A stretch of DNA of 64,000 nt from Desulfuromonadales bacterium (GTDB taxonomy: Bacteria; Desulfobacterota; Desulfuromonadia; Geobacterales; Pseudopelobacteraceae): contig DUZX01000001.1 in the NCBI GenBank assembly GCA_013349325.1, forward strand, positions 1-64,000, given 5' to 3'. How positions within the stretch are numbered: the stretch's first letter is position 1; the number at the start of each line of letters is the position of its first letter. A model generated the notes under the pieces. The model searched no databases. It was not told the DNA's origin and worked only from the letters and a program-made list of their open reading frames with translations. This document shows, one piece after another, positions 18,416-27,022 of the stretch. The translations under genes and the position numbers were made by a program.

Positions 18416-19506
18416 TTCCAATGGTGGATTTAAAAACGCAATATCATACGATGAAGAGTGAAATCGACGCTGCCGTACTGGGCGCCATTGAAAGCACCCA
18501 GTTTATTCTGGGGCCGAACGTGACCGCCTTCGAACAGGAAACAGCCGCCTATCTGGGCGTGCCGCACACCGTGGCGGTCGCTTCCGGCACCGACGCCCTG
18601 CACCTGGCAATACTGGCGGCCGGTATCGGACCGGGTGACGAAGTCATCACGACCCCCTTCACGTTTATCGCCACTGCCGAAGCGATCTGCTATGCCGGTG
18701 CCACGCCGGTCTACGTTGATATCGACCCCGCCACCTTCAACATTGATCCGGCACTGATCGAAGCCGCCATTACCCCGCGTACCAAGGCGGTCATTCCGGT
18801 ACATATCTTCGGGCAACCAGCTGACTTAACGACTATCGCTGCCATCTGCCAACGACACAACCTGCTGTTGATCGAGGATTGCGCCCAATCATTCGGTGCC
18901 GCTCTTGATGGCCACATGACCGGTTCAATCGGCATGCTGGGCTGTTTCAGCTTCTTTCCCAGCAAGAATCTGGGCTGCTATGGTGACGGTGGTCTGATCA
19001 GCTGCTCCACGGCAGAACTGGCCGAACAGGTCAAGGCGCTGCGCAACCATGGCAGCCACGTTCGCTACCACCACCACATTATCGGCTATAATAGTCGACT
19101 GGATGAAATTCAAGCCGCCATCCTGCGGGTCAAACTGAAACAGATCGATCAGTTCAATGCGGGACGACGACGCGTAGCGCAGTTGTATGCAGAACTGCTC
19201 TCCGACGTTGTGAGCGTACCCCATGAAGACAAGCTCGGCGTACATGTCTATCACCAATACACCCTGCTGACCGACCATCGCGACCGGATCATGGCCGCGC
19301 TCACAGAACAGAAAATCGCCTCGGCGGTCTACTATCCGATCCCGCTCCACAAGCAGGAAGTCTTTGCAGAAGCCTGCCAAGGGATCAGCCTGCCGGTGGC
19401 CGAAGCGGTCTCCGCGCGCTGCATGTCACTGCCGGTCTACCCCGAAATGCCGGAAGAATCCGTACGCCTCGTTGCTGCAACGATCAAAGAGGTTCTGGTT
19501 GGCTAA
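18412..19506 (+). CDS. gnnB: DegT/DnrJ/EryC1 aminotransferase, probable GnnB
   Basis: PLP-dependent sugar aminotransferase of 364 residues. Visible family features are IPMVDLKTQY at the N-terminus, the cofactor segment SGTDALHLAILAAGIGPGDE, ITTPFTFIATAEAI, and the Schiff-base lysine in FSFFPSKNLGCYGDGG. Paired with the oxidoreductase it is expected to convert UDP-3-keto-GlcNAc to UDP-GlcNAc3N with glutamate as donor. The product would allow lipid A with amide-linked acyl chains at positions 2 and 3. It overlaps gnnA by four bases and lpxB by eight. Confidence 0.86.
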   Translation: MIPMVDLKTQYHTMKSEIDAAVLGAIESTQFILGPNVTAFEQETAAYLGVPHTVAVASGTDALHLAILAAGIGPGDEVITTPFTFIATAEAICYAGATPVYVDIDPATFNIDPALIEAAITPRTKAVIPVHIFGQPADLTTIAAICQRHNLLLIEDCAQSFGAALDGHMTGSIGMLGCFSFFPSKNLGCYGDGGLISCSTAELAEQVKALRNHGSHVRYHHHIIGYNSRLDEIQAAILRVKLKQIDQFNAGRRRVAQLYAELLSDVVSVPHEDKLGVHVYHQYTLLTDHRDRIMAALTEQKIASAVYYPIPLHKQEVFAEACQGISLPVAEAVSARCMSLPVYPEMPEESVRLVAATIKEVLVG

Positions 19507-20683
19507 GCACCCCCGCCGTATCATGATCGTGGCCGGCGAGGCCTCTGGAGATATCTACGGAGCTGATCTGGTACGCGAGGCCCATAAACTGGATCCACAG
19601 CTGCATTTCTTCGGGATCGGCGGCCAGCGCATGCGCGAAACCGGGGCTGAGACGTTGATTGATTCGGCTGATATGGCTGTCGTCGGACTGGTGGAAGTAC
19701 TCAAACATTTTGATGTGATCGCTGCAGCCTTTCGCACACTGAAACAGATTCTGCTGAACGAACCTCCCGAACTGCTGATTCTGATCGATTATCCCGGCTT
19801 CAATCTCCGTCTTGCCAAAGTGGCCAAAAAGGCCGGCGTCAAGGTCCTCTACTACATCAGCCCGCAGATCTGGGCCTGGCGTCAGGGGCGTGTCACCAAG
19901 ATCGCCCGCCTGGTTGATCATATGGCCGTTATCCTCCCTTTTGAAGCCCCCTTCTATGAAAAAGCCGGACTACCGGTCAGCTTTGTGGGACATCCCATGC
20001 TGGACCTGGTCTCCGTCGATATGAGCCGATCAGCCGCAGCAGCCAGCTTCAACCTTGACCCCGGCAGACAGATAGTCGGTTTGTTTCCCGGCAGCCGCAA
20101 AAGCGAGATCGAGCGCCTGCTGCCGGTTATTGTAGGTGCCGCTGCAAAACTGAAAGAACGTTTCTCCGGTATTCAGTTCATTCTGCCGTTGGCTTCGACA
20201 CTCCGTGAGGATGACATTGCACCATTTTTCACGGCCGCTGGACTTAATGTTACGATCACGCATGAGCGCATCCATGACATGATTCGCGCCTGTGATGCCG
20301 TCATTTCGGTATCCGGCACGGTGACGCTTGAAATCGCCCTGGTGGGAACCCCCATGGTGATCATCTATAAGCTCTCGCCTCTCACCTATCAACTCGCCAA
20401 GCGATTGGTAAAGGTCCCCAATATCGGCCTCTGTAACATCGTCGCTGGTGAAACCGTCGTGCAGGAACTGATTCAGGACGATGCCAACCCGGAAAAGATA
20501 GCTGCCGAAGTTGGCAGACTACTGGTTGAACGCCCCTATCACTCAGCTATCGTCAGTAAACTTAGTGGGGTGCGTGCAAAACTGGGGTGCGGCGGTGCAT
20601 CAGTAAATGTGGCCCGACTGGCACTCACCTTGTGCGATCCCCGAACTGCTACCACCGCCAGCTATTCAGGAGTACATCCATGA
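19499..20683 (+). CDS. lpxB: Lipid-A-disaccharide synthase LpxB
   Basis: GT19 glycosyltransferase of 394 residues condensing UDP-diacyl-sugar with lipid X. Start taken as TTG at 19499, which overlaps the gnnB stop and is preceded by AAAGAGG; the ATG at 19523 would remove the first residues before IMIVAGEASGD. Conserved segments include VAGEASGDIYGA, YYISPQIWAWRQGR, FPGSRKSEIERLLP and the C-terminal SGTVTLEIALVGTPMVIIYK, which binds UDP. It overlaps the next gene by four bases. Full length for the family. Confidence 0.94.
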   Translation: MAKHPRRIMIVAGEASGDIYGADLVREAHKLDPQLHFFGIGGQRMRETGAETLIDSADMAVVGLVEVLKHFDVIAAAFRTLKQILLNEPPELLILIDYPGFNLRLAKVAKKAGVKVLYYISPQIWAWRQGRVTKIARLVDHMAVILPFEAPFYEKAGLPVSFVGHPMLDLVSVDMSRSAAAASFNLDPGRQIVGLFPGSRKSEIERLLPVIVGAAAKLKERFSGIQFILPLASTLREDDIAPFFTAAGLNVTITHERIHDMIRACDAVISVSGTVTLEIALVGTPMVIIYKLSPLTYQLAKRLVKVPNIGLCNIVAGETVVQELIQDDANPEKIAAEVGRLLVERPYHSAIVSKLSGVRAKLGCGGASVNVARLALTLCDPRTATTASYSGVHP

Positions 20684-21600
20684 AAGAGATTATCTGGCGG
20701 CTCCAGGCCGCTCTTTTCTATCTCTTCACACTGTTCGTTTCCGCCCTGCCCCGCTCAGGATCTTTCCGCATCGGCAGACGCATCGGCCTTGTTCTGTTTG
20801 CCATTCTCAAATCCCGCCGGGTGATTGCAATCGACAACATCAGCCAGGCGCTGCCGTTCATGAAAAACCACCCCGCCTGGACCGGCGAATTTGAAACGGC
20901 AGAGGAAATTGCCCGGACTACCTTTATCAATCTCGGAATTTCGATCGTTGAAGTCTGTCGCCTCTACCATGGCAAAGACGACCTGATCAATGCCATTGAG
21001 GTCGTCGGTGTTGAAAATCTGGAGTGTGCCCGTGAAAAACAGCGCGGTATGATCTGCCTGAGTGGCCATTGTGGTAACTGGGAGCTGATGTCGCTCTCAT
21101 TTAAACGCTTTTTTGATGTCAACGTCTGGGCTATCGCCCGAAAACTGGATAATCCGCACCTCAATTCCATCGTCGAGAAGATGCGCATGGGATACGGCAA
21201 CGGCGTGATATACAACAAATCGTCGATGCGACAGATTCTGACTGTCTTAAAAAGCGGTGGCGCCATCGGTATGCTGGCCGATCAGGCCGTCTTTGAAGAT
21301 AATGGTGCCCTGATCGAGTTTCTCGGCAGAAAAGCATGGGCCAACAAAGCCCCGGCCATCATAGCCCACAAAACCGGTGTTCCAATCCTGCCGGTTTTCA
21401 TCCACCGCTCGGCGCCAGCCGAGGATCGGCATGTACTGACAATCCACCCCGAATACACCTTGTGCGGTGACAAGTCAGAAGAGGGCATCTGCAAGGACAT
21501 CCAAATGTTTTCTCGCCTGCTGGAAGCGTTCGTCTGTGCCCATCCGGCCGACTGGTACTGGGTGCATCGCCGCTGGAAGCGCGCCGGACAGCCGATATGA
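20680..21600 (+). CDS. lpxL: Lipid A late acyltransferase, LpxL/HtrB family
   Basis: Inner-membrane acyltransferase of 306 residues adding a secondary acyl chain to Kdo-lipid A. N-terminal membrane anchor (about 8-40). The catalytic H-x4-E motif is seen in SGHCGNWELMS and further family blocks include GMLADQAVFEDNGALIEFLGR, split by normal variation, and ADWYWVHRRWK at the C-terminus. Start at 20680 is fixed by AGGAG upstream and the four-base overlap with lpxB; the longer frame is not used. Whether it acts before or after Kdo addition cannot be told. Confidence 0.9.
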   Translation: MKEIIWRLQAALFYLFTLFVSALPRSGSFRIGRRIGLVLFAILKSRRVIAIDNISQALPFMKNHPAWTGEFETAEEIARTTFINLGISIVEVCRLYHGKDDLINAIEVVGVENLECAREKQRGMICLSGHCGNWELMSLSFKRFFDVNVWAIARKLDNPHLNSIVEKMRMGYGNGVIYNKSSMRQILTVLKSGGAIGMLADQAVFEDNGALIEFLGRKAWANKAPAIIAHKTGVPILPVFIHRSAPAEDRHVLTIHPEYTLCGDKSEEGICKDIQMFSRLLEAFVCAHPADWYWVHRRWKRAGQPI

Positions 21601-22283
21601 TCAGTACTAAAGTACGCGATTTCACTTTTCCACTCATTTTCCTGATCACTGCAACCATTATCATCGCAGCGACCGGTGCCGACCTGAAACTGTCGGGACT
21701 CTTCTGCATTGATGGAAAGTGGCCGATCGGCGATCAACAACCGTGGCACCTGCTCTATCTGCTGGACCGGGGGCCGTCGATTGGCCTGGGTGTGGCCGGC
21801 TTGATTGCCTCCGTGACCGGAGTCATCTACAAGCAGCGCCGCAATTTGATCCGTCCGGGGATCTTTCTGGTAATCCTGCTGGTGTTTGGTCCGGGGCTGC
21901 TGGTCAATACCGTATTCAAGGAATACTGGGGCAGACCGCGGCCACGTGAAATTGTGGAGTTCGGTGGCAAAAAACAGTTTCTGCACCCCTGGCAGAAAGG
22001 GGTCGCTCATGGTGGACGTTCGTTCCCTTCGGGGCACTCATCGGCGGCCTTTTATCTCACGGCACCCTTTTTCATCTATCGACGCAAAAACCCTCGTATT
22101 GCACGTTTCTGGCTGATCGGTGGACTTTGTTTTGGTCTCATGATGAGTGTTGCCCGACTGGCACAAGGGGGGCACTTCCTGAGCGATAACCTCTGGGCCT
22201 GGGGTATGGTGCACCTGTTAGCTGTCAGCCTGTACTATCTGCTGCGGCTCGACCGGGATGAGACACCTCCGTCGATACCGTAG
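21597..22283 (+). CDS. PAP2-family phosphatase, candidate lipid A phosphatase
   Basis: Polytopic membrane protein of 228 residues with the three PAP2 phosphatase motifs: KEYWGRPRP (motif 1), FPSGHSSAA (motif 2) and SVARLAQGGHFLSD (motif 3). Five to six membrane helices are evident. Family members remove phosphate from undecaprenyl pyrophosphate, phosphatidylglycerol phosphate or lipid A (LpxE, LpxF, LpxT group). Its position between the late acyltransferase and waaA, with a four-base overlap, points to lipid A 1- or 4'-dephosphorylation or phosphate transfer. The exact substrate is not shown by sequence. Confidence 0.85.
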   Translation: MISTKVRDFTFPLIFLITATIIIAATGADLKLSGLFCIDGKWPIGDQQPWHLLYLLDRGPSIGLGVAGLIASVTGVIYKQRRNLIRPGIFLVILLVFGPGLLVNTVFKEYWGRPRPREIVEFGGKKQFLHPWQKGVAHGGRSFPSGHSSAAFYLTAPFFIYRRKNPRIARFWLIGGLCFGLMMSVARLAQGGHFLSDNLWAWGMVHLLAVSLYYLLRLDRDETPPSIP

Positions 22284-22294
22284 TACGGTGATTC

Positions 22295-23578
22295 ATGTTT
22301 TTTTTCTTCTACAACATACTTTCCATTTTCCTGCTGATTCCGGTTTTCCTGTTCAACATCTACCGTTCCATTCGCCTTGGCTGGCCTCCGGCGATCGCAG
22401 AACGCTTCGGCTTTGTTCCACGCCATAAACTGGCACAGATAGCCGGTCGCCCGGTCATCTGGCTGCACGCCGTTTCGGTCGGCGAAATTATCGCTGCCAG
22501 ACCGCTTCTGAAAGCGCTCCGCCTCCGCTATCCGAACCACGCCATTGTCGTGACGAACACGACTGAAAGCGGAAAAATAACCGCCTTCGGGTTCCCGGAG
22601 ATCGATCTCTGCCTGTACTTCCCGTTCGATTTTCTCCCTTCCGTCGCAATCATGCTAGGCGCTGTCAAACCGCGCATTATCATCATTATGGAGACTGAGA
22701 TCTGGCCTAATTTCTCACGGGAAGCAGCCAGACGCCAGATACCGCTGCTGCTGGCCAATGGTCGCATCTCGGACCGTTCTTTCAAGCGCAGCCTTGCGTT
22801 CAGCTGGTTTTTCCGTCCGGCACTGAGATGTTTTTCAGCAATTTGTATGCAGTCTGCCATCGGTAAAGAGCGAATTATCGCTCTTGGAGCAAACCACCAG
22901 ATCGTCAGAGTCACCGGCAACCTCAAAAATGACATACCTGCGTGTCCGGCAGGTGATGATGAACGCCTGCAGCTGCGCAACCGTTATACCATCCCGCCAG
23001 ACTGCTGCGTTCTGACCGCCGGAAGTACGCGAGATAATGAAGAACAGTATCTTATCTCCGCCTACACAGAGCTGGCTGCTGAGTTTAAAGATCTATTTCT
23101 GGTGCTTGTTCCCCGGCATACGGTACGTTCGGGAGAAATCGCCAGCCTGCTGGAAAAGGCCGGCTTACGCTATCAGCGACGCACGGATCTTTCCGCTTCC
23201 AAACCTCTACAGCGTGGGAACGTACTGTTAGTTGATACGGTCGGCGAAATGATGAGCCTCTATGCCCTGGCGGATCTGGCCTATGTTGGCGGCAGTCTGG
23301 TCCCGACGGGAGGACATAACCTGCTGGAACCGGCCTCGGTGGGCGTACCAAGCGTATTTGGCCCTTTTATGTCCAATTTCCGCGAGATTGAAGCATTGGT
23401 ACTTCAGTACGGTGCTGGAATTCAGGTGCAGAACCAACAGGAGTTAACCGCTGCCTTTCGGACTTTAATAACCAGTAACGAGCTTCGCAAGGTTTTAGGA
23501 CAGAACGGCCTGAAGCTGCTGCGCGATAACGGCGGCGCTACGGAACGGCATTTGGACACCATAAACGGATATTTATGA
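22295..23578 (+). CDS. waaA: 3-deoxy-D-manno-octulosonic acid transferase WaaA
   Basis: GT30 glycosyltransferase of 427 residues attaching Kdo to lipid IVA. An N-terminal membrane segment is followed by WLHAVSVGEIIAARPLLKAL, containing the catalytic glutamate, then ETEIWPNFSREA and the nucleotide-binding C-terminal region with YVGGSLVPTGGHNLLEPA. All are hallmark WaaA blocks. It overlaps lpxK by four bases. The number of Kdo units added cannot be predicted. Confidence 0.95.
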   Translation: MFFFFYNILSIFLLIPVFLFNIYRSIRLGWPPAIAERFGFVPRHKLAQIAGRPVIWLHAVSVGEIIAARPLLKALRLRYPNHAIVVTNTTESGKITAFGFPEIDLCLYFPFDFLPSVAIMLGAVKPRIIIIMETEIWPNFSREAARRQIPLLLANGRISDRSFKRSLAFSWFFRPALRCFSAICMQSAIGKERIIALGANHQIVRVTGNLKNDIPACPAGDDERLQLRNRYTIPPDCCVLTAGSTRDNEEQYLISAYTELAAEFKDLFLVLVPRHTVRSGEIASLLEKAGLRYQRRTDLSASKPLQRGNVLLVDTVGEMMSLYALADLAYVGGSLVPTGGHNLLEPASVGVPSVFGPFMSNFREIEALVLQYGAGIQVQNQQELTAAFRTLITSNELRKVLGQNGLKLLRDNGGATERHLDTINGYL

Positions 23579-24663
23579 ACGCATCCTGGCAGACATACTG
23601 GCGCAAACTCGCTTCCGGCACGCGGAGAGAACCGGTTGACAGGCTTCTGCTGTTCTGTCTCGTACCACCGGCGTGGTTGTATTCCTGCATCCTGCGGCTG
23701 CGGGCGCTACTCTATCAGGCCGGCATCATGAAAACAGCCCATCTGCCGCGCCCGGTAGTTTCAATTGGTAATATCACTGTCGGTGGTACCGGCAAAACTC
23801 CGGTTACTGCATTCATCGCCCGTATGCTGATGGTGCAGGGATATAAAGTTGCAGTTATTTCCCGTGGGTATGGCGGCGTACTTGAGGGTCAGACCTGTAT
23901 CGTCAGTGATGGTGACACCATTATGATGACTGCCCGCGAATGCGGCGATGAACCCTATCTGCTGGCTTCAACAATTCCAGGGCTGATGGTTGTAATCGGC
24001 ACAGATCGTTATGCCGCCGGTTTGATGGCCATGCAACAGCTCACGCCGGATATTTTCCTGCTCGATGACGGTTTCCAGCATCTGCGTCTGCATCGCGACC
24101 TGAATATCCTGCTGCTGGACTTCTCGCTCCCCTTCGGCAACGGCTGGACGCTGCCGGCAGGGATGCTGCGGGAAGCCACCTCGGCAATTCGCCGTTCGGA
24201 TCTGGTGATCTTTACGCGCACTCCCGAAGAAGCCGCCATTCCGATAGACACACGGGGGATCCCCCGTTGTCTGGCACGCCACACACTCACCGACCTGCTG
24301 CCACTGCATGGCGGTGCGCCGCTTTCGTTCAGCGACTGTCGAGAAAAAAAAGTGGCCGCCTGTGCCGGCATCGCCGATCCCGAGGCATTCTTCACGGCGC
24401 TGCGCAGTCAGGGTTTACAACTCGTACAGACATTTTCCTATCCGGATCATGTCGCCTACGATACGCAGCGATGTGCTGAACTTGCGGAGGCTCTGCAGGC
24501 AAACGGGGCGGACGTACTGGTGACAACGGAAAAAGACGGGGTCAAACTGAAGGGATGCACGCCGGAGATGGCGGCACGGACACTTCTTGCCAGGTTGGAG
24601 CTGACAATTGATACACCGGAGCTTTTGAAGGGAAAGCTGGCGGAACTACTTCAGCACTCATGA
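23575..24663 (+). CDS. lpxK: Tetraacyldisaccharide 4'-kinase LpxK
   Basis: Phosphorylates the 4' position of the lipid A disaccharide at the inner membrane; 362 residues. N-terminal membrane-associated helix, P-loop GNITVGGTGKTPVTAF at about residues 64-79, and the family motif LDDGFQHLRLHRDL. The C-terminal domain includes VLVTTEKDGVKL, also characteristic. It is the last gene of the plus-strand lipid A run; an inverted repeat pair and a minus-strand gene follow. Confidence 0.94.
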   Translation: MNASWQTYWRKLASGTRREPVDRLLLFCLVPPAWLYSCILRLRALLYQAGIMKTAHLPRPVVSIGNITVGGTGKTPVTAFIARMLMVQGYKVAVISRGYGGVLEGQTCIVSDGDTIMMTARECGDEPYLLASTIPGLMVVIGTDRYAAGLMAMQQLTPDIFLLDDGFQHLRLHRDLNILLLDFSLPFGNGWTLPAGMLREATSAIRRSDLVIFTRTPEEAAIPIDTRGIPRCLARHTLTDLLPLHGGAPLSFSDCREKKVAACAGIADPEAFFTALRSQGLQLVQTFSYPDHVAYDTQRCAELAEALQANGADVLVTTEKDGVKLKGCTPEMAARTLLARLELTIDTPELLKGKLAELLQHS

Positions 24664-24707
24664 TGAATGGGATTTTTTGAATAACTGCTCAGATAAAAAG
24701 TGTTCCC

Positions 24708-24790
24708 GTAGGAGCGGCATGTTGCCGCGATTGCTGCAATGGGCAATGCTGTTGGCTGTTGCGACAATCGCGCCTGCAAGGCGCTCCTAC
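24708..24790. repeat. REP-like inverted repeat pair (GTAGGAGCG type)
   Basis: GTAGGAGCGGCATGTTGCCG at 24708 and its inverted partner ending in GCGCTCCTAC at 24790 form a long imperfect stem with further internal palindromes. This is the GTAGGAGCG-type repetitive extragenic palindrome arranged as a pair, as in BIMEs of pseudomonads and other bacteria. It sits between convergent lpxK and the heptosyltransferase gene and could act as a transcriptional barrier. Confidence 0.75.
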
Positions 24791-24802
24791 GAGATTGTAA
24801 GT

Positions 24803-24841
24803 GTTGCTGATTTGCTCTGTGTTTCAAATGCTTTTTTTGGG
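24803..24841. repeat. 39-base dispersed repeat, copy B
   Basis: Matches 1847-1885 at 36 of 39 bases. Here the repeat overlaps the end of the minus-strand heptosyltransferase gene, supplying its last codons (PKKSI) and stop. Confidence 0.75.
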
Positions 24842-25864
24842 ATAGTTTGATCGCCAGACCTCGACTTTATCAAGCACATCACACTCCGAGATTCGCTGCA
24901 TACGATCGGGGCGATTTTCCATCGTAATCGGATACTCCTCCCCCGCTTCGCCGTAGGCGTCAATCATCAGATCACCAAATTTTCGGTACGGTCCGACCCG
25001 CTTCGGATTTGAATAGCCCATCAGGGAGATCACCGGGCGATCAAGTGCCACCGTGATATGCAGCGGACCGGTATCCAGCGAGACCACCAGCGCTGCCCCA
25101 TCCAGAATTCCGACCAGGCCACGCAAACCACCATTCCCGAGAGCAGAGAGCGGCTTTGTTTTTGTCCGCTCCATGATTACCCGCTCGCATTCCACTTCCA
25201 CGGCAGAACGACCACCAACAAGGATCGGTTGCAGACCAAAGTCAGAATAGAGCGCGTCACAGACTTCGGCCCAGCGCTCGGGGAACCAGTTTTTCTGCAG
25301 TTTGCTGGTAGCCACGACCAGCGCTACCGCCGGACGATCAAGGTGAGCATAAAACTCCCTCTGCCAAGACATTTCCTGCTCGTTCCAGGGACCAAGTTCC
25401 CAGGTTACCGGAGCGGTCGGCGCTCCCAGCCAGTCGCAGAATTCGAGATACTGATCCTGAACATGCTGCATGGCATGCGCCGGAATGCGGTGCGTGGTAA
25501 AGAGCCAGTTAAGATCACGGGCACGCGCAAAATCGAAACCGAGTTTTACCGTGGCGTTGATGAACGAGGTCACGATATTGGCCTTGAAATAGACCTGCAG
25601 ATCCAGCACCAGATCAAATTTCCGCGAGCGCAGCTGCTCACGCACAGCCAGGAAGCCGCGCAGACCCTGCGTACAGTCAAAGAGGATGATCTCATCCACC
25701 AGTCGATGCCCACGCACCAGCATGGCCGGTCCCGGCTGCAGTATCCAGGTAACCAGCATGGCCGGGTTCGCCTTTTTGAGGGCCTGCAGTACCGGCAGGA
25801 CGTGCACAGTATCACCTACGGCACTCATCATAACGATGCAGACTCGATCAGTTGCAACACGCAT
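24824..25864 (-). CDS. waaC: Glycosyltransferase family 9, WaaC-like heptosyltransferase I
   Basis: Cytoplasmic ADP-heptose transferase of 346 residues adding heptose to Kdo in the LPS inner core. N-terminal VCIVMMSAVGDTVHVLPVLQAL is the GT9 acceptor-site signature, FDLVLDLQVYFK follows, and the donor-binding part carries VVSLDTGPLHITVAL and PVISLMGYSNPKRVGPY. The C-terminal PKKSI lies within a dispersed repeat, so the natural end may have been altered. Its start overlaps by one base the end of the kinase-like gene upstream on the same strand. WaaC rather than WaaF is suggested because a WaaF-like gene is nearby at 27019. Confidence 0.85.
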   Translation of the reverse strand: MRVATDRVCIVMMSAVGDTVHVLPVLQALKKANPAMLVTWILQPGPAMLVRGHRLVDEIILFDCTQGLRGFLAVREQLRSRKFDLVLDLQVYFKANIVTSFINATVKLGFDFARARDLNWLFTTHRIPAHAMQHVQDQYLEFCDWLGAPTAPVTWELGPWNEQEMSWQREFYAHLDRPAVALVVATSKLQKNWFPERWAEVCDALYSDFGLQPILVGGRSAVEVECERVIMERTKTKPLSALGNGGLRGLVGILDGAALVVSLDTGPLHITVALDRPVISLMGYSNPKRVGPYRKFGDLMIDAYGEAGEEYPITMENRPDRMQRISECDVLDKVEVWRSNYPKKSI

Positions 25865-26649
25865 TATATATTCTCCCGGGCCAAGACTGCCAACCGCGCT
25901 AAATCATCTTCGCTAAACGCAAGTCCCCAGCGCTCACGCCATTTACGGGCCGAGCGCGCCACTCTCGAAAAATTGCGGCCAGCGACATCGCCGCCACCCG
26001 GAAATGTTACCCGGTCAACATCCAGAAGGTAAGCCACCACAGCTGATCCGCTGCCCACAATATAGATATTCTTGAGATTGAGGTCGGCATGCCATGCTCC
26101 GGCACCTGCAAGCGCCTTGAGCAGATTGGCCACAGCCACGAGCAGAGCTTCATGCCCGTCACTGTTCGATTTTTTCCAAGCTGCCGGCAGATCATCCCCG
26201 GCCGGCAGTCGCCGTGTCATGACATCGCTGCGGGCAAACATCCCGGCAACCGGATAGACGCCATAGGCGATGACTTCCGGCGTCGGAATCCCGGCAGCGG
26301 CCAGCCGCAGTGACGTAGCCAGTTCAAACGGGGCCCGCGTCGGAGCCAGAAAATACTCACCCGTAAGAGCACCCAGCAGCCCACCATGCCGATTTCTACG
26401 GACAACAACCGGTGTTGGCGGAAATGTCGGCAGATCAACCGCAAAAATAACGGCACGTCCGTGCATTTCCTCCCTCAAAGGCTGTAGAGCAGCCCATTCA
26501 TGGAGAGAGCCAACCGTAAGTGCCTCCGCAACCGCAGAAGCGGCCCATTCGAGAGCGACTGCCCGGTATCCAGATTTATAAAGAGGTATGTAACCGCACC
26601 GCTGTAAACCTGACGCTGAATGCTTTGCGGGAAAAGGGGGGACTGGCAT
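25864..26649 (-). CDS. Kdo/LPS-core kinase-like protein (KdkA/WaaP family)
   Basis: Protein of 261 residues resembling the lipopolysaccharide kinases that phosphorylate Kdo or heptose. Kinase-fold motifs seen are VVVRRNRHGGLLGAL near residues 80-95, the catalytic loop WHADLNLKNIYI (D and N of the HxDxxxxN motif) and a metal-binding-like LLDVDRVTF. The segment RHGGLLGALTGEYF is characteristic of KdkA-type enzymes. It forms a minus-strand pair with the WaaC-like gene and is transcribed away from the Trm112/waaF genes. Which core sugar is phosphorylated is an inference. Confidence 0.8.
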   Translation of the reverse strand: MPVPPFPAKHSASGLQRCGYIPLYKSGYRAVALEWAASAVAEALTVGSLHEWAALQPLREEMHGRAVIFAVDLPTFPPTPVVVRRNRHGGLLGALTGEYFLAPTRAPFELATSLRLAAAGIPTPEVIAYGVYPVAGMFARSDVMTRRLPAGDDLPAAWKKSNSDGHEALLVAVANLLKALAGAGAWHADLNLKNIYIVGSGSAVVAYLLDVDRVTFPGGGDVAGRNFSRVARSARKWRERWGLAFSEDDLARLAVLARENI

Positions 26650-26830
26650 GCTGTCTCGGAAGTTCAGGAAATTGTGATGAGTACTTTGTAAAACTACGGT
26701 ATTTAATGATTGTAAATATCACTCGTGCCAAAGCATCGTCAACATGAAACTGGAAATATACCGATAACTGCACGGTATTTACTTCAAAAATGCCGTCATG
26801 TATGGCATATTGTCCAATCAATTTTATGCC

Positions 26831-27022
26831 ATGGATACTATGCTGCCACGTGATTTAGTACAGATACTCGCCTGCCCGCTCTGCAAGGGTGAATTGATAC
26901 AAAGCAGCGATGCACGTTTTTTGCACTGTACAGCGTGCGATGCCATGTATCCTGTCGTAGAAGGCATTCCGGTTTTTTTACCTCTGCTGCAACCGTCAAC
27001 GACAAAAAGTGAGGCAACGTGA
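26831..27022 (+). CDS. Trm112-family small zinc-ribbon protein
   Basis: Product of 63 residues from the ATG at 26831 (another ATG at 26840 gives MLPRDLVQIL; neither has an obvious Shine-Dalgarno). Two zinc-binding cysteine pairs, ACPLCKGEL and LHCTACDAMYPVVEGIP, form the Trm112/YcaR fold. Bacterial members are small proteins commonly found in LPS gene clusters next to lpxK or waaF; eukaryotic homologues activate methyltransferases. It overlaps waaF by four bases, indicating co-translation. The 180-base gap before it should hold divergent promoters for the minus-strand pair. Confidence 0.85.
   Translation: MDTMLPRDLVQILACPLCKGELIQSSDARFLHCTACDAMYPVVEGIPVFLPLLQPSTTKSEAT

Noticed and set aside
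24664-24823. A CRISPR-like or tRNA-like fold between lpxK and the heptosyltransferase gene
   Set aside because: There are only two facing units and no spacers. The pattern fits a REP pair.
25058-26032. A 324-codon plus-strand frame opposite the heptosyltransferase and kinase-like genes
   Set aside because: It lies antisense to two well-supported genes and has no recognisable domain.
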